A program made the translations under genes and the position numbers. Under the pieces are notes generated by a model. It was not told the origin of the DNA, ran no database searches, and saw only the letters and a list, made by a program, of their open reading frames with translations. DNA of 64,000 bases from assembly GCA_035527755.1 (NCBI GenBank), contig DATKZX010000019.1:1-64000 (forward strand), read 5' to 3'. The stretch's first letter is position 1, and each line of letters begins with the position of its first letter. Positions 24,954-34,682 of this stretch are shown here, one piece after another. This DNA is from Methanomassiliicoccales archaeon (GTDB taxonomy: Archaea > Thermoplasmatota > Thermoplasmata > Methanomassiliicoccales > UBA472).

Positions 24954-25036
24954 ACCCGATCAGAGATGGTCGAAAGGGATATTTTGTTCTATACTAAAAA
25001 TAATAAAAAGGAAAATGTTTGGTAAGGAGTTCTATC

Positions 25037-25918
25037 TTAGCCGTTGATCCAGTAATCCACTGTCGCACTGTTGGCGTCGATCCACGTCTGTGCGGCTACG
25101 ACTTCGTCAGTACCGCTCTGAATGTCGGCCATTATGGATTGGATATCATCCTGGGTCCAGCTGAACCTTTCAAGAATGGCGTATGCTTCCGGGTTATCCG
25201 TTTGGAATCCCTCACGGGCCAAGGAGTGTACGAATTCTTCACCGCCGAAGACACCTAAGGGGTCAGTCAGATACTTGAGATCCCATTCCGCGAAGGCCCA
25301 GTGGGGCGACCAAAGTGTCACAACGATGTATTCGCTATCCTCATAAGCGGCGCTCAGTTCTGCCAACATACCAGCGCTGCTGCTGGCTAATAGATCGTAT
25401 CCCTCTAGTTCATACTCATCTATGGCATCCTGGGTGTTGGTCATCATTCCCGCGCCGGGGTCGATACCGACTATCCGGGAATCGAATTCGGTGGTAAAGT
25501 TAGCTAGATCGTATAAGCTGTTCACATCGGTCAGATAGGTAGGGACTAACAGTCCTATCCTGCAACCGTCTAGGTTGACACCGACATCCACTATGTCATC
25601 ACCATAGGCGTCCCAATAGTTAGCCTGGGTTGCAGGTAACCATGCCGACACGCTGATGTCTAGTTCTCCGCTAGCCAAGGATTGATACATGATCCCAGCG
25701 TCAGTGTTGATCATTTCCACATCATACCCTGCTTCTTCCAGGACCAAGGTCATGACATTGGTGGAGGCTATCTCTCCGTCCCAAAGAACGTATCCGAACT
25801 TGATACTCTGTTTCTCTTCATCTGCGGGGGTCATTGCCAATACTGCGACAGCGGCAATGATCAATATCGCCACTATGGCGATAACCCCGATTAGCATTTT
25901 CTTCTGCTTTGCTTCCAT
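25037..25918 (-). CDS. opuAC: Glycine betaine ABC transporter, substrate-binding protein
   Basis: 293 residues: one N-terminal membrane anchor (LIGVIAIVAILIIAAVAVLA) then an OpuAC-type binding domain, IKFGYVLWDGEIASTNVM, DAGIMYQSLASGELDISVSAWLP, and the typical SPHWAFAEWDLKYL near the end. The repeated tryptophans are those that cage the quaternary ammonium in this family. Held on the outer face of the membrane. Betaine may serve osmoprotection or, in this lineage, methyl supply. Last gene of the three-gene operon. Confidence 0.92.
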   Translation of the reverse strand: MEAKQKKMLIGVIAIVAILIIAAVAVLAMTPADEEKQSIKFGYVLWDGEIASTNVMTLVLEEAGYDVEMINTDAGIMYQSLASGELDISVSAWLPATQANYWDAYGDDIVDVGVNLDGCRIGLLVPTYLTDVNSLYDLANFTTEFDSRIVGIDPGAGMMTNTQDAIDEYELEGYDLLASSSAGMLAELSAAYEDSEYIVVTLWSPHWAFAEWDLKYLTDPLGVFGGEEFVHSLAREGFQTDNPEAYAILERFSWTQDDIQSIMADIQSGTDEVVAAQTWIDANSATVDYWING

Positions 25919-25985
25919 ATATTATTCACCTACCTATTTCTCTGGACCAGCCTTGTGGTTCCAGGTCCTATGAAACGAGAAATCA

Positions 25986-26816
25986 TCATCGTTTTGACCC
26001 CATCCCCTGTGTGATACGGTCCAATATTATGGCGATGATCACCACCGCCAATCCAGCCTCGAATCCCAGAGCGACGTCCACCCTTTGGATGGCTATCAGG
26101 ACGTTCCTTCCCAGACCAGCCGCCCCGATCATCGAGGCGATGACCACCATTGACAGCGAGAGCATTATGCACTGGTTAATTCCGGCCATTATGGTCGGTT
26201 TGGCCATGGGCAGCTCCACCTTGAACAATTTTTGTGTCCAGGTCGTTCCGAACGAATCAGCCACTTCGCGCAGTTCCTTGGCCACTTCCCTGATGCCCAG
26301 ATCGGTGAAGCGGACCACTGGCGGTATGGCGAAGATGACCGTGGCAATAATGCCTGGCACGTTTCCAAGTCGGAAAAGGATGACCACCGGTATCAGATAT
26401 ACGAAGGAGGGCATGGTCTGCATGAAATCCAGGATGACCCGCATGAACGAATTGAGACGATCGTTCTTCGCCGCAATTATTCCAAGGGGTATTCCAAATA
26501 AAAACGATATCAAAGCTGACACAATGACCAAGGTCAGGGTCAGCATGGACAGGTCCCAAAGGCCCATGTTCCATATGATCAGTAAGGCCAGACCGATCGA
26601 GATGCTGAGCAGTATCTTCCTTGTCAATAACAGCGCGATGATCCCGATGACCAATATCATGGCCAGGTCCGGCAATGCGGTCATCACGGCCAAGGTTAAG
26701 TCCACCATGCCGCTCAACGAATCGTGCACCAGGTCCAACACCGGGTCAAAGTTATCCTTGACGACATCGACAAGACCCTCGGCCCATTGTCCCCATGGTA
26801 TTTGATCCACCATCAA
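25986..26816 (-). CDS. opuAB: Glycine betaine ABC transporter, permease
   Basis: 276 residues with six to seven transmembrane segments and the ABC-2-type EAA loop (VAKELREVADSFGTTWTQKLFKVELPMAKPTIMAGINQ region). ProW/OpuAB-like: N-terminal VKDNFDPVLDLVHDSL, later QTMPSFVYLIPVV. Start overlaps the ATPase stop by four bases. Membrane partner of the flanking genes. Confidence 0.93.
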   Translation of the reverse strand: MMVDQIPWGQWAEGLVDVVKDNFDPVLDLVHDSLSGMVDLTLAVMTALPDLAMILVIGIIALLLTRKILLSISIGLALLIIWNMGLWDLSMLTLTLVIVSALISFLFGIPLGIIAAKNDRLNSFMRVILDFMQTMPSFVYLIPVVILFRLGNVPGIIATVIFAIPPVVRFTDLGIREVAKELREVADSFGTTWTQKLFKVELPMAKPTIMAGINQCIMLSLSMVVIASMIGAAGLGRNVLIAIQRVDVALGFEAGLAVVIIAIILDRITQGMGSKR

Positions 26817-28240
26817 TTAACACCCCCGGTGGCGTTCAAAGCGGATATGACCATACCCGGGACTATGAGCCCTTTCAACTTCCGTTCCTCGTTCAAGACC
26901 GGGATCGGATAATTAGTGACTATCAGGATGGGTATCAAAAATTCGACCGCGGTATCAGGGAGCACGGTCTGTATGTCAATATTGGCAACCTCCATGATCT
27001 TCGTCTTCCCCTCTTTGATACCCCTGAGGGCATCATCAGCATCCAACAATCCTTGGAATACATTGGATCGGTCTACCACCGGTATCGTGGAGAGGCTGGC
27101 ATCTTTCATAAGCACCAGCGCCGTCCTTAGTCCTTGGCCGACGGTCACTGTGAGCAGCGCCTTCTTCATGATGTTCTGACAGGTTAGGACCTTGCCCCGG
27201 TCAACCCCCTCTATGAATCGCAGCACATAATCGTCCGCTGGGTTGGTCAGGATCTCCTCCGCTGTGCCGATCTGTACGATTTGGCCGTTGTTCATCAAAG
27301 CGATGCGATCTCCCAGCCTGAGCGCCTCATCAAGGTCGTGGGTCACAAATATGATGGTCTTGTGCATGCGCCCCTGTATTTCCAGCAGTTCGTCCTGCAT
27401 GTCCCTTCTGATCAGAGGGTCCAAAGCGCTGAAGGCCTCGTCCATGAGTATTATGTCAGTGTCCGTGGCCAAAGCTCGTGCCAATCCCACTCTCTGTTTC
27501 ATGCCCCCACTGAGTTCTGCCGGTTTCATGCTCTCGTAGCCTTTCAGGCCTACAAGTTCGATCACACGCATACCAGCTTCATATCTTTCGTCCTTAGGGA
27601 TGCCTTGCACCTCTAGGCCGAACACTACGTTGTCCAGGACCGTCTTGTTGGGAAGCAGGGCAAAGTTCTGGAAAACCATGCTTATCTTGATCTTACGGAA
27701 ATAGCGAAGCTCGTCGGAGGTCATCTTTAGGACATCCGCACCATCAATGAGGATCTGGCCGCTGGTAGGTTCGATAAGACGGTTGATGCATCGTTCCAGG
27801 GTCGATTTTCCGCTTCCGGACAGACCCATAAGGACGAAAAGCTCTCCTTTCTTAACAGAGAAATCGATGTCATATAGACCCACGGTCGCTCCTGTTTCGC
27901 TCAGTATATCCTCTTTGCCCATCCCCTGTTTTAACAAAGACAATATTTTCTCGGGATGATGGGCATTGAAAATTTTTGAAAGCCCTTTGACCACTATCTT
28001 ATCTTCTCCCGATCCTTCATCCATCCCTGTTGTTTGTAAAACGGCGACTTTACTGCCCAGGTTCAAGCCGATCAAGAACTCTCCTATCGAGTTGCTCAAT
28101 GGAGATATGAGGTCGTTCAAGGACCGATCGAGATGATTCTCGGTTTCAGTTATTCTTCGTTTTATCTTCTTTATTCTCTTAGAGGACGTCAGTTTTGATT
28201 CACCAGGGCGCCTTACAATTTCAACATCACCACTATTCAA
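26813..28240 (-). CDS. opuAA: Glycine betaine ABC transporter, ATPase with CBS domains
   Basis: 475 residues. ABC domain with Walker A GLSGSGKST, signature LSGGMKQRVGLARAL, Walker B DIILMDEAFSALDP, followed by a CBS pair (residues about 345-475, ILTVTVGQG, STIPVVDRSN) that in OpuA senses ionic strength. Unusual: about 72 N-terminal basic residues precede the usual MDEGSGEDKIVVKGLSKIF. TTG 28240 with GGTG five bases upstream supports the long form; ATG at 28024 is the alternative. First gene of the operon. Confidence 0.92.
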   Translation of the reverse strand: MNSGDVEIVRRPGESKLTSSKRIKKIKRRITETENHLDRSLNDLISPLSNSIGEFLIGLNLGSKVAVLQTTGMDEGSGEDKIVVKGLSKIFNAHHPEKILSLLKQGMGKEDILSETGATVGLYDIDFSVKKGELFVLMGLSGSGKSTLERCINRLIEPTSGQILIDGADVLKMTSDELRYFRKIKISMVFQNFALLPNKTVLDNVVFGLEVQGIPKDERYEAGMRVIELVGLKGYESMKPAELSGGMKQRVGLARALATDTDIILMDEAFSALDPLIRRDMQDELLEIQGRMHKTIIFVTHDLDEALRLGDRIALMNNGQIVQIGTAEEILTNPADDYVLRFIEGVDRGKVLTCQNIMKKALLTVTVGQGLRTALVLMKDASLSTIPVVDRSNVFQGLLDADDALRGIKEGKTKIMEVANIDIQTVLPDTAVEFLIPILIVTNYPIPVLNEERKLKGLIVPGMVISALNATGGVN

Positions 28241-28904
28241 AGTAACACCAATTTATTAGTAATAATACTATCAAATTCTTATTTTTCAAGTCAATTCTAT
28301 GAAATAACTTATCATTTAAATACCTTCTGTATAAAAATATTATACTGTATTAAATAATAATAATATTTAATAATATTACAATGTGGACAATCAAAAAATT
28401 AATAAAATTAATAACGAAACAAATTAATCATATAAAAAAAATAATTTATAAATATAATTATATTTCATTTGTACATTAAAATATAAAATCTATTGCTTGC
28501 AAAACTCAAATAATAATATTTTATCCTCGTTTTCAATTGACGATCAGAGGTCAGGGTCAGATCAGATGCCGAATGAAAGCTATCCCCACAGATCACTTAT
28601 TCGCAGTATTTCTACGAAATAAGTTCCTGGTGCTCACTTAAAAGATCGATCGTTCGATAGAAGATCGGTCAGTGAATTTGCACTTTAACTGTAAATATAA
28701 GCGGACCCCCGATCTAACAAATTGACAGGGCCGGGGTGAACATAAGATCGATCGGTAGGGGAACCTTAGTGCAGGCACATCCCTTTCATCCATCAAATAA
28801 GGTTTTGAAAAATTAAGTAGATGGATGGGTCGGGCTTCGGACCAATCGGTAGAGATGGCTGGATCGATCCCCTGATCACCCCATTCAAGATCTTGGAAAA
28901 ATGG
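28241..28904. other. Intergenic region with betaine-transporter promoter
   Basis: About 660 bases without a gene. 28250-28520 is extremely A/T-rich, with many TATA-like runs, and supplies the promoter of the minus-strand betaine operon. 28530-28900 is more balanced and has several GATCGATCG / GATCGGTC words (near 28644, 28663, 28745, 28862) but no gene. No tRNA or clear RNA was seen. The catalase stop follows. Confidence 0.5.
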
Positions 28905-30437
28905 TTATAATTTTCCTCCTTCTTCGGTGGCCACTACCCTTTCCTCCTGGCTCATTTCGGCCAGCTCTTTTACCTTCTTCAGTTCCAACTTCAATCCCTT
29001 GGCTACGCGTTTGCCGTAATCGGCGTCCGCCTTGTAGAATATGGCTGTCTGCCTGTATTGTATGCGCTTCTTCGCACCGCCAAGATGACCGACGATGTTG
29101 CTCACCAGACGTTTTCTCTCGTCCTCGGTCATGACCTTGGAGTACAGATCCCCAGGTTGGACGAAATCGGAGTTGGGGTGATCGTAAGGTCGCCGCGCCG
29201 CCTCTCCCTCGAGTTCGAAGGGCGGTTCCGCAAAGGCCATGTTGGGCTGTGGTCCCTTGAAACTATTGGGATAATAGTTCGGACCGCCGCCTCCATTATC
29301 GTCCGTGCGCATCGGTCCATCCCTCTGATAATTTTCCACCACCGCGGCTTTTGCAGAGTTCACCGGAATTAGATGGTAGTTCGCCCCAAGCCGGTGACGG
29401 TGTGTGTCATGATACGAGAACAGCCTTCCCTGCAGCAGCTTGTCTGGGGAGGCGTCTATCCCCGGTACGAAATTAGCAGGGGAGAAGGCCGACTGCTCCA
29501 CCTCTGCGAAATAGTTCACAGGGTTCTTGTTCAAAACCATCCGGCCGATGGTAATTGGCGGGACATCGCCGTGAGGCCACACCTTCGTAATGTCAAATGG
29601 GTCGAATCGGTATTTCTCCGCTTGTTCCGGGGTCATGACCTGCAGTTCAACCTTCCAAGAGGGGAACTCCCCTCGTTCGATGGCATCGTGCAGGTCTCTG
29701 GTAGCGTGGTCCGGGTCCTTTCCCTTGACCATTTCTGCCTCTTCGGCCGTCAGGTTCTTGATGCCCTGCTCGGTCTTGAAATGTAACTTGATCCAGAAAT
29801 ATTTCCCTCTCTCGTTGTACCATTTGTATGTATGGCTGGTGTAACCGTTCATATTGCGGAAGGTGGCCGGTATGCCGCGGTCCGAGAACAAGATGGTCAC
29901 TTGATGTACGGACTCCGGCGTTAGGGACAGAAAGTCCCAGAACATGTCCGGGTCCTTCAGGTTGTTCGCAGGATTCCTCTTCTGGGTGTGGATGAAGTCC
30001 GGGAATTTGAGCGGGTCGCGGATGAAGAAGACAGGGGTGTTGTTCCCCACCATGTCATAATTGCCATCCTCGGTGTAGAACTTAACCGCGAACCCTCTTG
30101 GATCTCTCTCAGCGTCGGCGGAACCTTTTTCCCCACCGACGGTCGAGAATCGCACGAACACTTCGGTCCTTTTTCCTACCTTGCTTAGGAAATTGGCCTT
30201 GGTGTACTTCGTCACGTCGGCCGTCACTTCAAAAAATCCGTGAGCGCCGGCGCCCTTGGCGTGTACGACCCTCTCTGGTATGCGTTCCCGGTCAAAATGC
30301 GCTAGCTTCTCGATCAGATGTATGTCCTGAACCAGGGCAGGCCCGTTCTTACCTGCCGTCAGGGTGTTCTGGTCGTCCCCTACGGTTTTTCCGAAATTAT
30401 CGGTCAACGGCCGTTCCTTGGCGTTCACCTTGTTCAT
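28905..30437 (-). CDS. katA: Heme catalase (monofunctional)
   Basis: Disproportionates hydrogen peroxide in the cytoplasm. 510 residues. Active-site His59 in [17 protein letters not shown], Asn132 in [14 protein letters not shown], the [15 protein letters not shown] motif, and the proximal heme tyrosine in [14 protein letters not shown]. The C-terminus LEKKVKELA-like tail is short, so small-subunit clade. Unusual in a strict anaerobe but known in some methanogens. Divergent from a zinc-ribbon gene with a palindrome between them. Confidence 0.97.
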   Translation of the reverse strand: MNKVNAKERPLTDNFGKTVGDDQNTLTAGKNGPALVQDIHLIEKLAHFDRERIPERVVHAKGAGAHGFFEVTADVTKYTKANFLSKVGKRTEVFVRFSTVGGEKGSADAERDPRGFAVKFYTEDGNYDMVGNNTPVFFIRDPLKFPDFIHTQKRNPANNLKDPDMFWDFLSLTPESVHQVTILFSDRGIPATFRNMNGYTSHTYKWYNERGKYFWIKLHFKTEQGIKNLTAEEAEMVKGKDPDHATRDLHDAIERGEFPSWKVELQVMTPEQAEKYRFDPFDITKVWPHGDVPPITIGRMVLNKNPVNYFAEVEQSAFSPANFVPGIDASPDKLLQGRLFSYHDTHRHRLGANYHLIPVNSAKAAVVENYQRDGPMRTDDNGGGGPNYYPNSFKGPQPNMAFAEPPFELEGEAARRPYDHPNSDFVQPGDLYSKVMTEDERKRLVSNIVGHLGGAKKRIQYRQTAIFYKADADYGKRVAKGLKLELKKVKELAEMSQEERVVATEEGGKL

Positions 30438-30553
30438 AGAAATAAAGGAAACTTAAAACTTGATAAAACTTCCTTGTCAATCCACCCTCGTCTCGAGTTA
30501 AATGGATGGTCATATTAGAGCCTCTTTTTTTCTGGTCTTTTAGTTATTAGTAG

Positions 30554-30570
30554 GTATTTATTATAAATAC
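30554..30570. promoter_or_regulatory. Palindrome between catalase and zinc-ribbon gene (operator candidate)
   Basis: GTATTTA-TTA-TAAATAC, a perfect 7-base inverted repeat, extended by TAG/CTA with a one-base bulge. It lies in the 200-base divergent region, 117 bases from the catalase start and 69 before the zinc-ribbon gene, overlapping likely TATA elements. It resembles operators of the Fur/PerR or DtxR/MntR type in size and A/T content; the regulator is unknown. Confidence 0.5.
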
Positions 30571-30638
30571 TAGTAATCACTTTTCTTTTCTGTTGCAGGG
30601 GTCAGCTGATCTTTGCAGCAACAATAGGTAGATTAGTA

Positions 30639-30821
30639 ATGTACGGAAGACAGAGGTCGGGCGGATACAACCGCCCCAGAAACGATGGGCCACGCGAGAT
30701 GCATGATGTAGTTTGCTCCGATTGCGGAGCGAAGACTCAAGTCCCTTTTAAACCAACCGAGGGCAGACCTGTATACTGCAGGGACTGCTTCCAGAAGCAC
30801 AAGCCGAAGGACAGGTTCTAA
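30639..30821 (+). CDS. CxxC-x17-CxxC zinc-ribbon protein
   Basis: 60 residues. A basic Gly/Arg-rich head (GRQRSGGYNRPRNDG) and one zinc ribbon, VVCSDCGAKTQVPFKPTEGRPVYCRDCF, with 17 residues between the CxxC pairs, as in the TIGR04272-type family. The basic head suggests nucleic-acid binding. Divergent from catalase, which may share its control. Function unknown. Confidence 0.8.
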   Translation: MYGRQRSGGYNRPRNDGPREMHDVVCSDCGAKTQVPFKPTEGRPVYCRDCFQKHKPKDRF

Positions 30822-31022
30822 ACCTAAAAAGAAATTTGCAAACCTCTTCCTTTTTACTTAATTATCGATTCTCAATGACTGTTCGATCTTATTGACCGTT
30901 CGATGTTGGGTTTTACAGCATCCCGCAGACAAAGCCATTTGGTTCGTGATCGCATCCTGTGGCCTTGATCGATCCCAAAACTACCAAGATCGCTTTAGCT
31001 TATGTTGAAGCCGGCACATCGA

Positions 31023-31829
31023 TCATTCATTGCCGTTCTCGATCAGTTCCAAGCACTTTTGATATGCGTCATCGCTGACCTTGGTGGAGACCAGGTCCGT
31101 CTCCAAATCCAGCTCTTGGAATTCGAACTCCTTGCTGAACTTCCGCACATTATCGTGAAAGTTCTCCCTGTCACCAAGGCCGGTATCAATTCGCAGCACT
31201 TTGCAGTATCCAGCCATCTCAAAGAGCATCTTCAGCATGTCCAGATTACCCATCTCAGTGCCCCTGGTAAAATCCATCTTATCGATCAGATCGGGCCAGT
31301 TCTCGGCCCAGGCTGGTGTCATGTAGAAGACGCCCGCATAGCGCTTCAGCAAACGTAGGTAGCCTTCCGTACCGCCCAGTGGGACGGCGATGCAATCATC
31401 TACGGTCTTCCCTTCATTGTCTGTCAGGATGACCACGGGTGTGTCGACCCCTTCAAAGAGCAGGTTCATGTCCTTGAAGGCGTTGCCGCAGAGGCCGTAG
31501 AACAGAAGGACGACCGAACATTTTCCGTCCAATCTCTTTACTGCCCGTGCCACTTCCGCCCCCAGTTCCTTCGGCTCCTCATGAAGTCCCATGGACTTCA
31601 TCCATACGAGGACCGATCGCCCCTTGCTTGCCGGCAGGTCATCGACATCCGTCTCCTTGATCCGCTGGACCCCAGATCTGACCGGGCAAAGTTTCCGCAA
31701 CAGATTACGGGAATGGTCGTCCTCCACCACGAAGATATCCTCAAGTCCCGCGTCCTTCGAAAGGAGATAGACGATCTCATCCTCCAGTACCGGGCATCCT
31801 ACTATGGCGAGCCTTCCCTCATTAGACAT
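31023..31829 (-). CDS. DUF1638 protein
   Basis: 268 residues. The DUF1638 hallmark VVLLFYGLCGNAFKDMNLLFEG sits in the middle, and GTEGYLRLLKRYAGVFYMTPAWAENW follows. In methanogens and acetogens this family is often near corrinoid methyltransferases, but its chemistry is not known to me. Stop of the 82-codon gene upstream is two bases before its ATG, with GGGGGTC as ribosome-binding site inside that gene, so both form an operon. Confidence 0.82.
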   Translation of the reverse strand: MSNEGRLAIVGCPVLEDEIVYLLSKDAGLEDIFVVEDDHSRNLLRKLCPVRSGVQRIKETDVDDLPASKGRSVLVWMKSMGLHEEPKELGAEVARAVKRLDGKCSVVLLFYGLCGNAFKDMNLLFEGVDTPVVILTDNEGKTVDDCIAVPLGGTEGYLRLLKRYAGVFYMTPAWAENWPDLIDKMDFTRGTEMGNLDMLKMLFEMAGYCKVLRIDTGLGDRENFHDNVRKFSKEFEFQELDLETDLVSTKVSDDAYQKCLELIENGNE

Positions 31830-31831
31830 GT

Positions 31832-32080
31832 TCAGACCCCCTTTGAAGGCAAGCTCTCGATAACCTTGACCACGCCACAGCTCTCGCTTTTCAACGAATT
31901 TTCCAGAGCATTTACCCGCGTGCGAATGTCGTAAAGATACTGGTTCTGCAGCCTGAGCTCTTCCAGAATCTGTGTTAATAGAACTGCAGCATCATCGATC
32001 ATCACCCCGTGAAGGGCACCTGGTCTCATAATAACTTTGCCGTTCCTCTGCCGAATGATTCTTATGCCCTTGACCGACAT
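31832..32080 (-). CDS. Small protein (82 aa) in operon with DUF1638
   Basis: Starts at ATG 32080 (MSVKGIRIIRQRNGKVIMRP) and ends two bases before the DUF1638 start. The longer frame to 32374 only shadows the MBL gene on the other strand and is rejected. The middle, DDAAVLLTQILEELRLQNQYL, is a helix followed by a short coiled coil. No family recognised. Divergent from, and 18 bases from, the MBL gene start. Confidence 0.55.
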   Translation of the reverse strand: MSVKGIRIIRQRNGKVIMRPGALHGVMIDDAAVLLTQILEELRLQNQYLYDIRTRVNALENSLKSESCGVVKVIESLPSKGV

Positions 32081-32098
32081 AGCATTAGCGGTGGTCAA

Positions 32099-32833
32099 GT
32101 GGACATCATATTCATGGGGACAAACGGCTGGTATGATACGGACACGGGGAACACCCTGAGCATATTGATACGTAGCAAAGATTTCAACGTGGTCCTTGAC
32201 GCCGGGGGCGGGCTGCATAAGCTGGACCGTTACGCGGACCTTTCCAAACCCACGGTCATCATGCTCTCGCATCATCATCTGGACCACCTGATCGGACTGC
32301 ACCAACTGGTCCGATTCCGTTTCAAGAACAAGGTTACCATGGTGGGCCTCATCGGCACCTACGATGCGCTTCACGAACTTTTACGAGAGCCATACACCGT
32401 CCCGATGGGGCTGCTGCCTTACAACATCGAGACGTTGGAAGTAAAGGAAGGGATGCATGACCGTCCATTCACCTTTCATTCCCGCCTTCTTTTCCACTCA
32501 ACACCCTGCCTAGGCTACCGTTTGGAACTGGACGGGAGGTCCATCGCCTTCTGTACCGATACGGGTCCCTGTAAGAACACCATCGAGCTCGCCAGGAACG
32601 TCGATCTGCTGATCACGGAGAGCGCCTTCCGTACCGGAGAGAGCAGCGACCTCTGGCCACATCTCACACCGGAGGACGCCCTCCACATAAAGGAGGAGTC
32701 CGGAGCAAAGCGGTTGGTGCTCACTCACTTCGATGCCTTCAAATATCCCACCCTCGCGGACCGCGAGGACATCGAACTACGCTATCCGGGAAAATTGACG
32801 GTGTCAAAGGATGACATGATGATCACTCTATGA
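32099..32833 (+). CDS. MBL-fold metal hydrolase
   Basis: About 244 residues from GTG 32099, which has GGTGG just upstream; the frame itself opens at 32009. Metallo-beta-lactamase fold: MGTNGWYDTDTGNTLSILI strand, the HHHLDH metal motif near 58-63, GTDTGPC-like late loop (AFCTDTGPCKN) and LLITESAF, LVLTHF. Family members include RNase Z-like and phosphodiesterase-type hydrolases; substrate not assignable. Divergent from the DUF1638 operon. Confidence 0.8.
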   Translation: MDIIFMGTNGWYDTDTGNTLSILIRSKDFNVVLDAGGGLHKLDRYADLSKPTVIMLSHHHLDHLIGLHQLVRFRFKNKVTMVGLIGTYDALHELLREPYTVPMGLLPYNIETLEVKEGMHDRPFTFHSRLLFHSTPCLGYRLELDGRSIAFCTDTGPCKNTIELARNVDLLITESAFRTGESSDLWPHLTPEDALHIKEESGAKRLVLTHFDAFKYPTLADREDIELRYPGKLTVSKDDMMITL

Positions 32834-32870
32834 GGGAAAACCATAAAGTCAAAGGGACGATAGCCTTGGC

Positions 32871-34682
32871 ATGCTCCTCAAGGCGGAAGGGGTGGGCAAG
32901 GCATTCGGTCCTAAGGAGGTCCTCAAGGAGGTCGATATCCAGATCGAGCTCGGAGATCGCATAGGCCTCGTAGGTCGCAACGGCGCCGGCAAGACCACCC
33001 TCATCAAGCTTCTAATGGGGCAGCTAAAGCCCGATGTAGGTACCCTTTCATTAAGGACCAACAAGATATGCCAGCTCTCCCAATTCGTGGAAGTCGATCA
33101 TTCCGCTACCATAGATTCAACGGTGGCGGTGCTGAGGGAGGAGGAGTCTCCCCTGCGCAAGCGGGCGGAGGAGATAGACGCTATCATGGCATCGGGCGGG
33201 GATTCCGATACGGATTGGAATTCCATCTCTCATGAATATGCCGTAATACAAGAGGAGCTGGCGAGGCTTTCACCGCAGAGGACCAAGGGCAAGGCCATGG
33301 ACATTCTGGAAGGCTTCGGGCTCGAGGAAAAGTCCAAGGGGATGATGGGCGAACTAAGCGGGGGAGAACGCACCAAGGTCATGCTCTCGCGGACACTGGC
33401 TCTGGCAGAGCAGTCCGACCTGATATTCCTGGACGAACCCACTAGCCATCTGGACATCGAGACCGTGGAATGGTTGGAGGACCAGCTTCTAAAGCTGAAA
33501 GGTGCGGTCATCATCATATCTCACGACCGATACTTCCTGGACAATGTCGCCACTCGCATCATAGAACTGGAGAACGGTAAGCTGACCCATTACTCCGGCA
33601 ATTATTCACTGTTCATGGAGAAGAAGGCCCTGGACCGGGAGCGCCTCATGCAGGCACACGATAAGGCGGTCAGGGAGAAGGGGCGCCAGGAACGCATCGC
33701 CGAGGAGCTTCATAACAAGTACAAGTACAAATCGATACACAAGACCAGGGAGAAGATGGCCGATCGCATCGAGGTGCCTGAACCGCCCCCTCAGGAAGCG
33801 GACCTCCAGGTGCGCATCTACGCCCTGGGAAAATCCGGTAAGAACGTAATCATCGCCAAGGACCTGGAGGTGGCCAGAGGGAACAGGAAGGTCCTGGACA
33901 AGCTGAACCTGGAGCTGGAAAAGGGGAACAAGCTGGGAATATTCGGTCCCAACGGGTCCGGGAAGACCACGCTGATGAAGGCACTGCAGTCCAAGCTGCC
34001 TTACCTGGGCGAGCTGTACGTGTCGCCGGGTGTCAAGGTGGGATACTACGCCCAGGAACATGAACTGCTGGACCCGGAATTTACCGCCGAACAGCAGATG
34101 AAGAAGACCTTGGGACAGCAGGCCATCGAGGCCCGGGCAATATTGGCCCGGTTGAACCTGATCGGCAAGGACGTGGAACGGCCGATCAGCACTCTGTCCG
34201 GGGGGGAGAGGGCGCGATTGGCATTGGCGATCCTACTGGCCCAGCACAAGAACCTGCTCATTCTGGACGAACCTTCCAACTATTTGGACATTCCAAGCAA
34301 GGAGGCGGTGGAGCAGGCGCTCCGCGAGTACACGGGCTCAATGATCCTCGTTACCCACGACCGTTACATGCTGGATGCGGTGTGCAATAAGGTGGGGGAA
34401 CTGCGGGACGGCAAGTTGTACGTGTTCAACGGCACCTATTCAGAGATGAAGGGAAGGGAGAAGTTCGCCCAAGGTGTGGAGGTGGCCGATATTTACAAGG
34501 CCGTTTCCAACTTCAAGGAATGGACCTCAGGAGTCAGTTATAAGGCTGGAGATAAAGTGCTCATAGCCAAAACGGAACTGGAGAACTTCCGATGGGCATT
34601 GGACGCGGGTAAGTTAAAGAAGGCGAGCGGCACGGAGCTGAAGAAGGTGCGCAAGGCCGCCCCCACTTCCGAGGATGATTGA
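32871..34682 (+). CDS. ABC-F family ATPase
   Basis: 603 residues, two ATP-binding cassettes and no membrane segments. P-loops GRNGAGKTT and GPNGSGKTT, signatures LSGGERTKV and LSGGERARL, Walker B LIFLDEPTSHLD and LLILDEPSNYLD, separated by a charged linker (about 245-320). ABC-F proteins act on ribosomes, for translation control or antibiotic protection. The C-terminal FNGTYSEMKGREKF extension is about 75 residues. First gene of an overlapping operon with two methyltransferases. Confidence 0.93.
   Translation: MLLKAEGVGKAFGPKEVLKEVDIQIELGDRIGLVGRNGAGKTTLIKLLMGQLKPDVGTLSLRTNKICQLSQFVEVDHSATIDSTVAVLREEESPLRKRAEEIDAIMASGGDSDTDWNSISHEYAVIQEELARLSPQRTKGKAMDILEGFGLEEKSKGMMGELSGGERTKVMLSRTLALAEQSDLIFLDEPTSHLDIETVEWLEDQLLKLKGAVIIISHDRYFLDNVATRIIELENGKLTHYSGNYSLFMEKKALDRERLMQAHDKAVREKGRQERIAEELHNKYKYKSIHKTREKMADRIEVPEPPPQEADLQVRIYALGKSGKNVIIAKDLEVARGNRKVLDKLNLELEKGNKLGIFGPNGSGKTTLMKALQSKLPYLGELYVSPGVKVGYYAQEHELLDPEFTAEQQMKKTLGQQAIEARAILARLNLIGKDVERPISTLSGGERARLALAILLAQHKNLLILDEPSNYLDIPSKEAVEQALREYTGSMILVTHDRYMLDAVCNKVGELRDGKLYVFNGTYSEMKGREKFAQGVEVADIYKAVSNFKEWTSGVSYKAGDKVLIAKTELENFRWALDAGKLKKASGTELKKVRKAAPTSEDD

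Noticed and set aside
28530-28900. GATCGATCG words as a repeat family or element end
   Set aside because: Irregular spacing and no inverted ends; likely chance or local composition.
32081-32374. N-terminal part of the minus-strand frame over the MBL gene
   Set aside because: It mirrors the coding strand of the MBL hydrolase; ATG 32080 gives a sensible protein without it.
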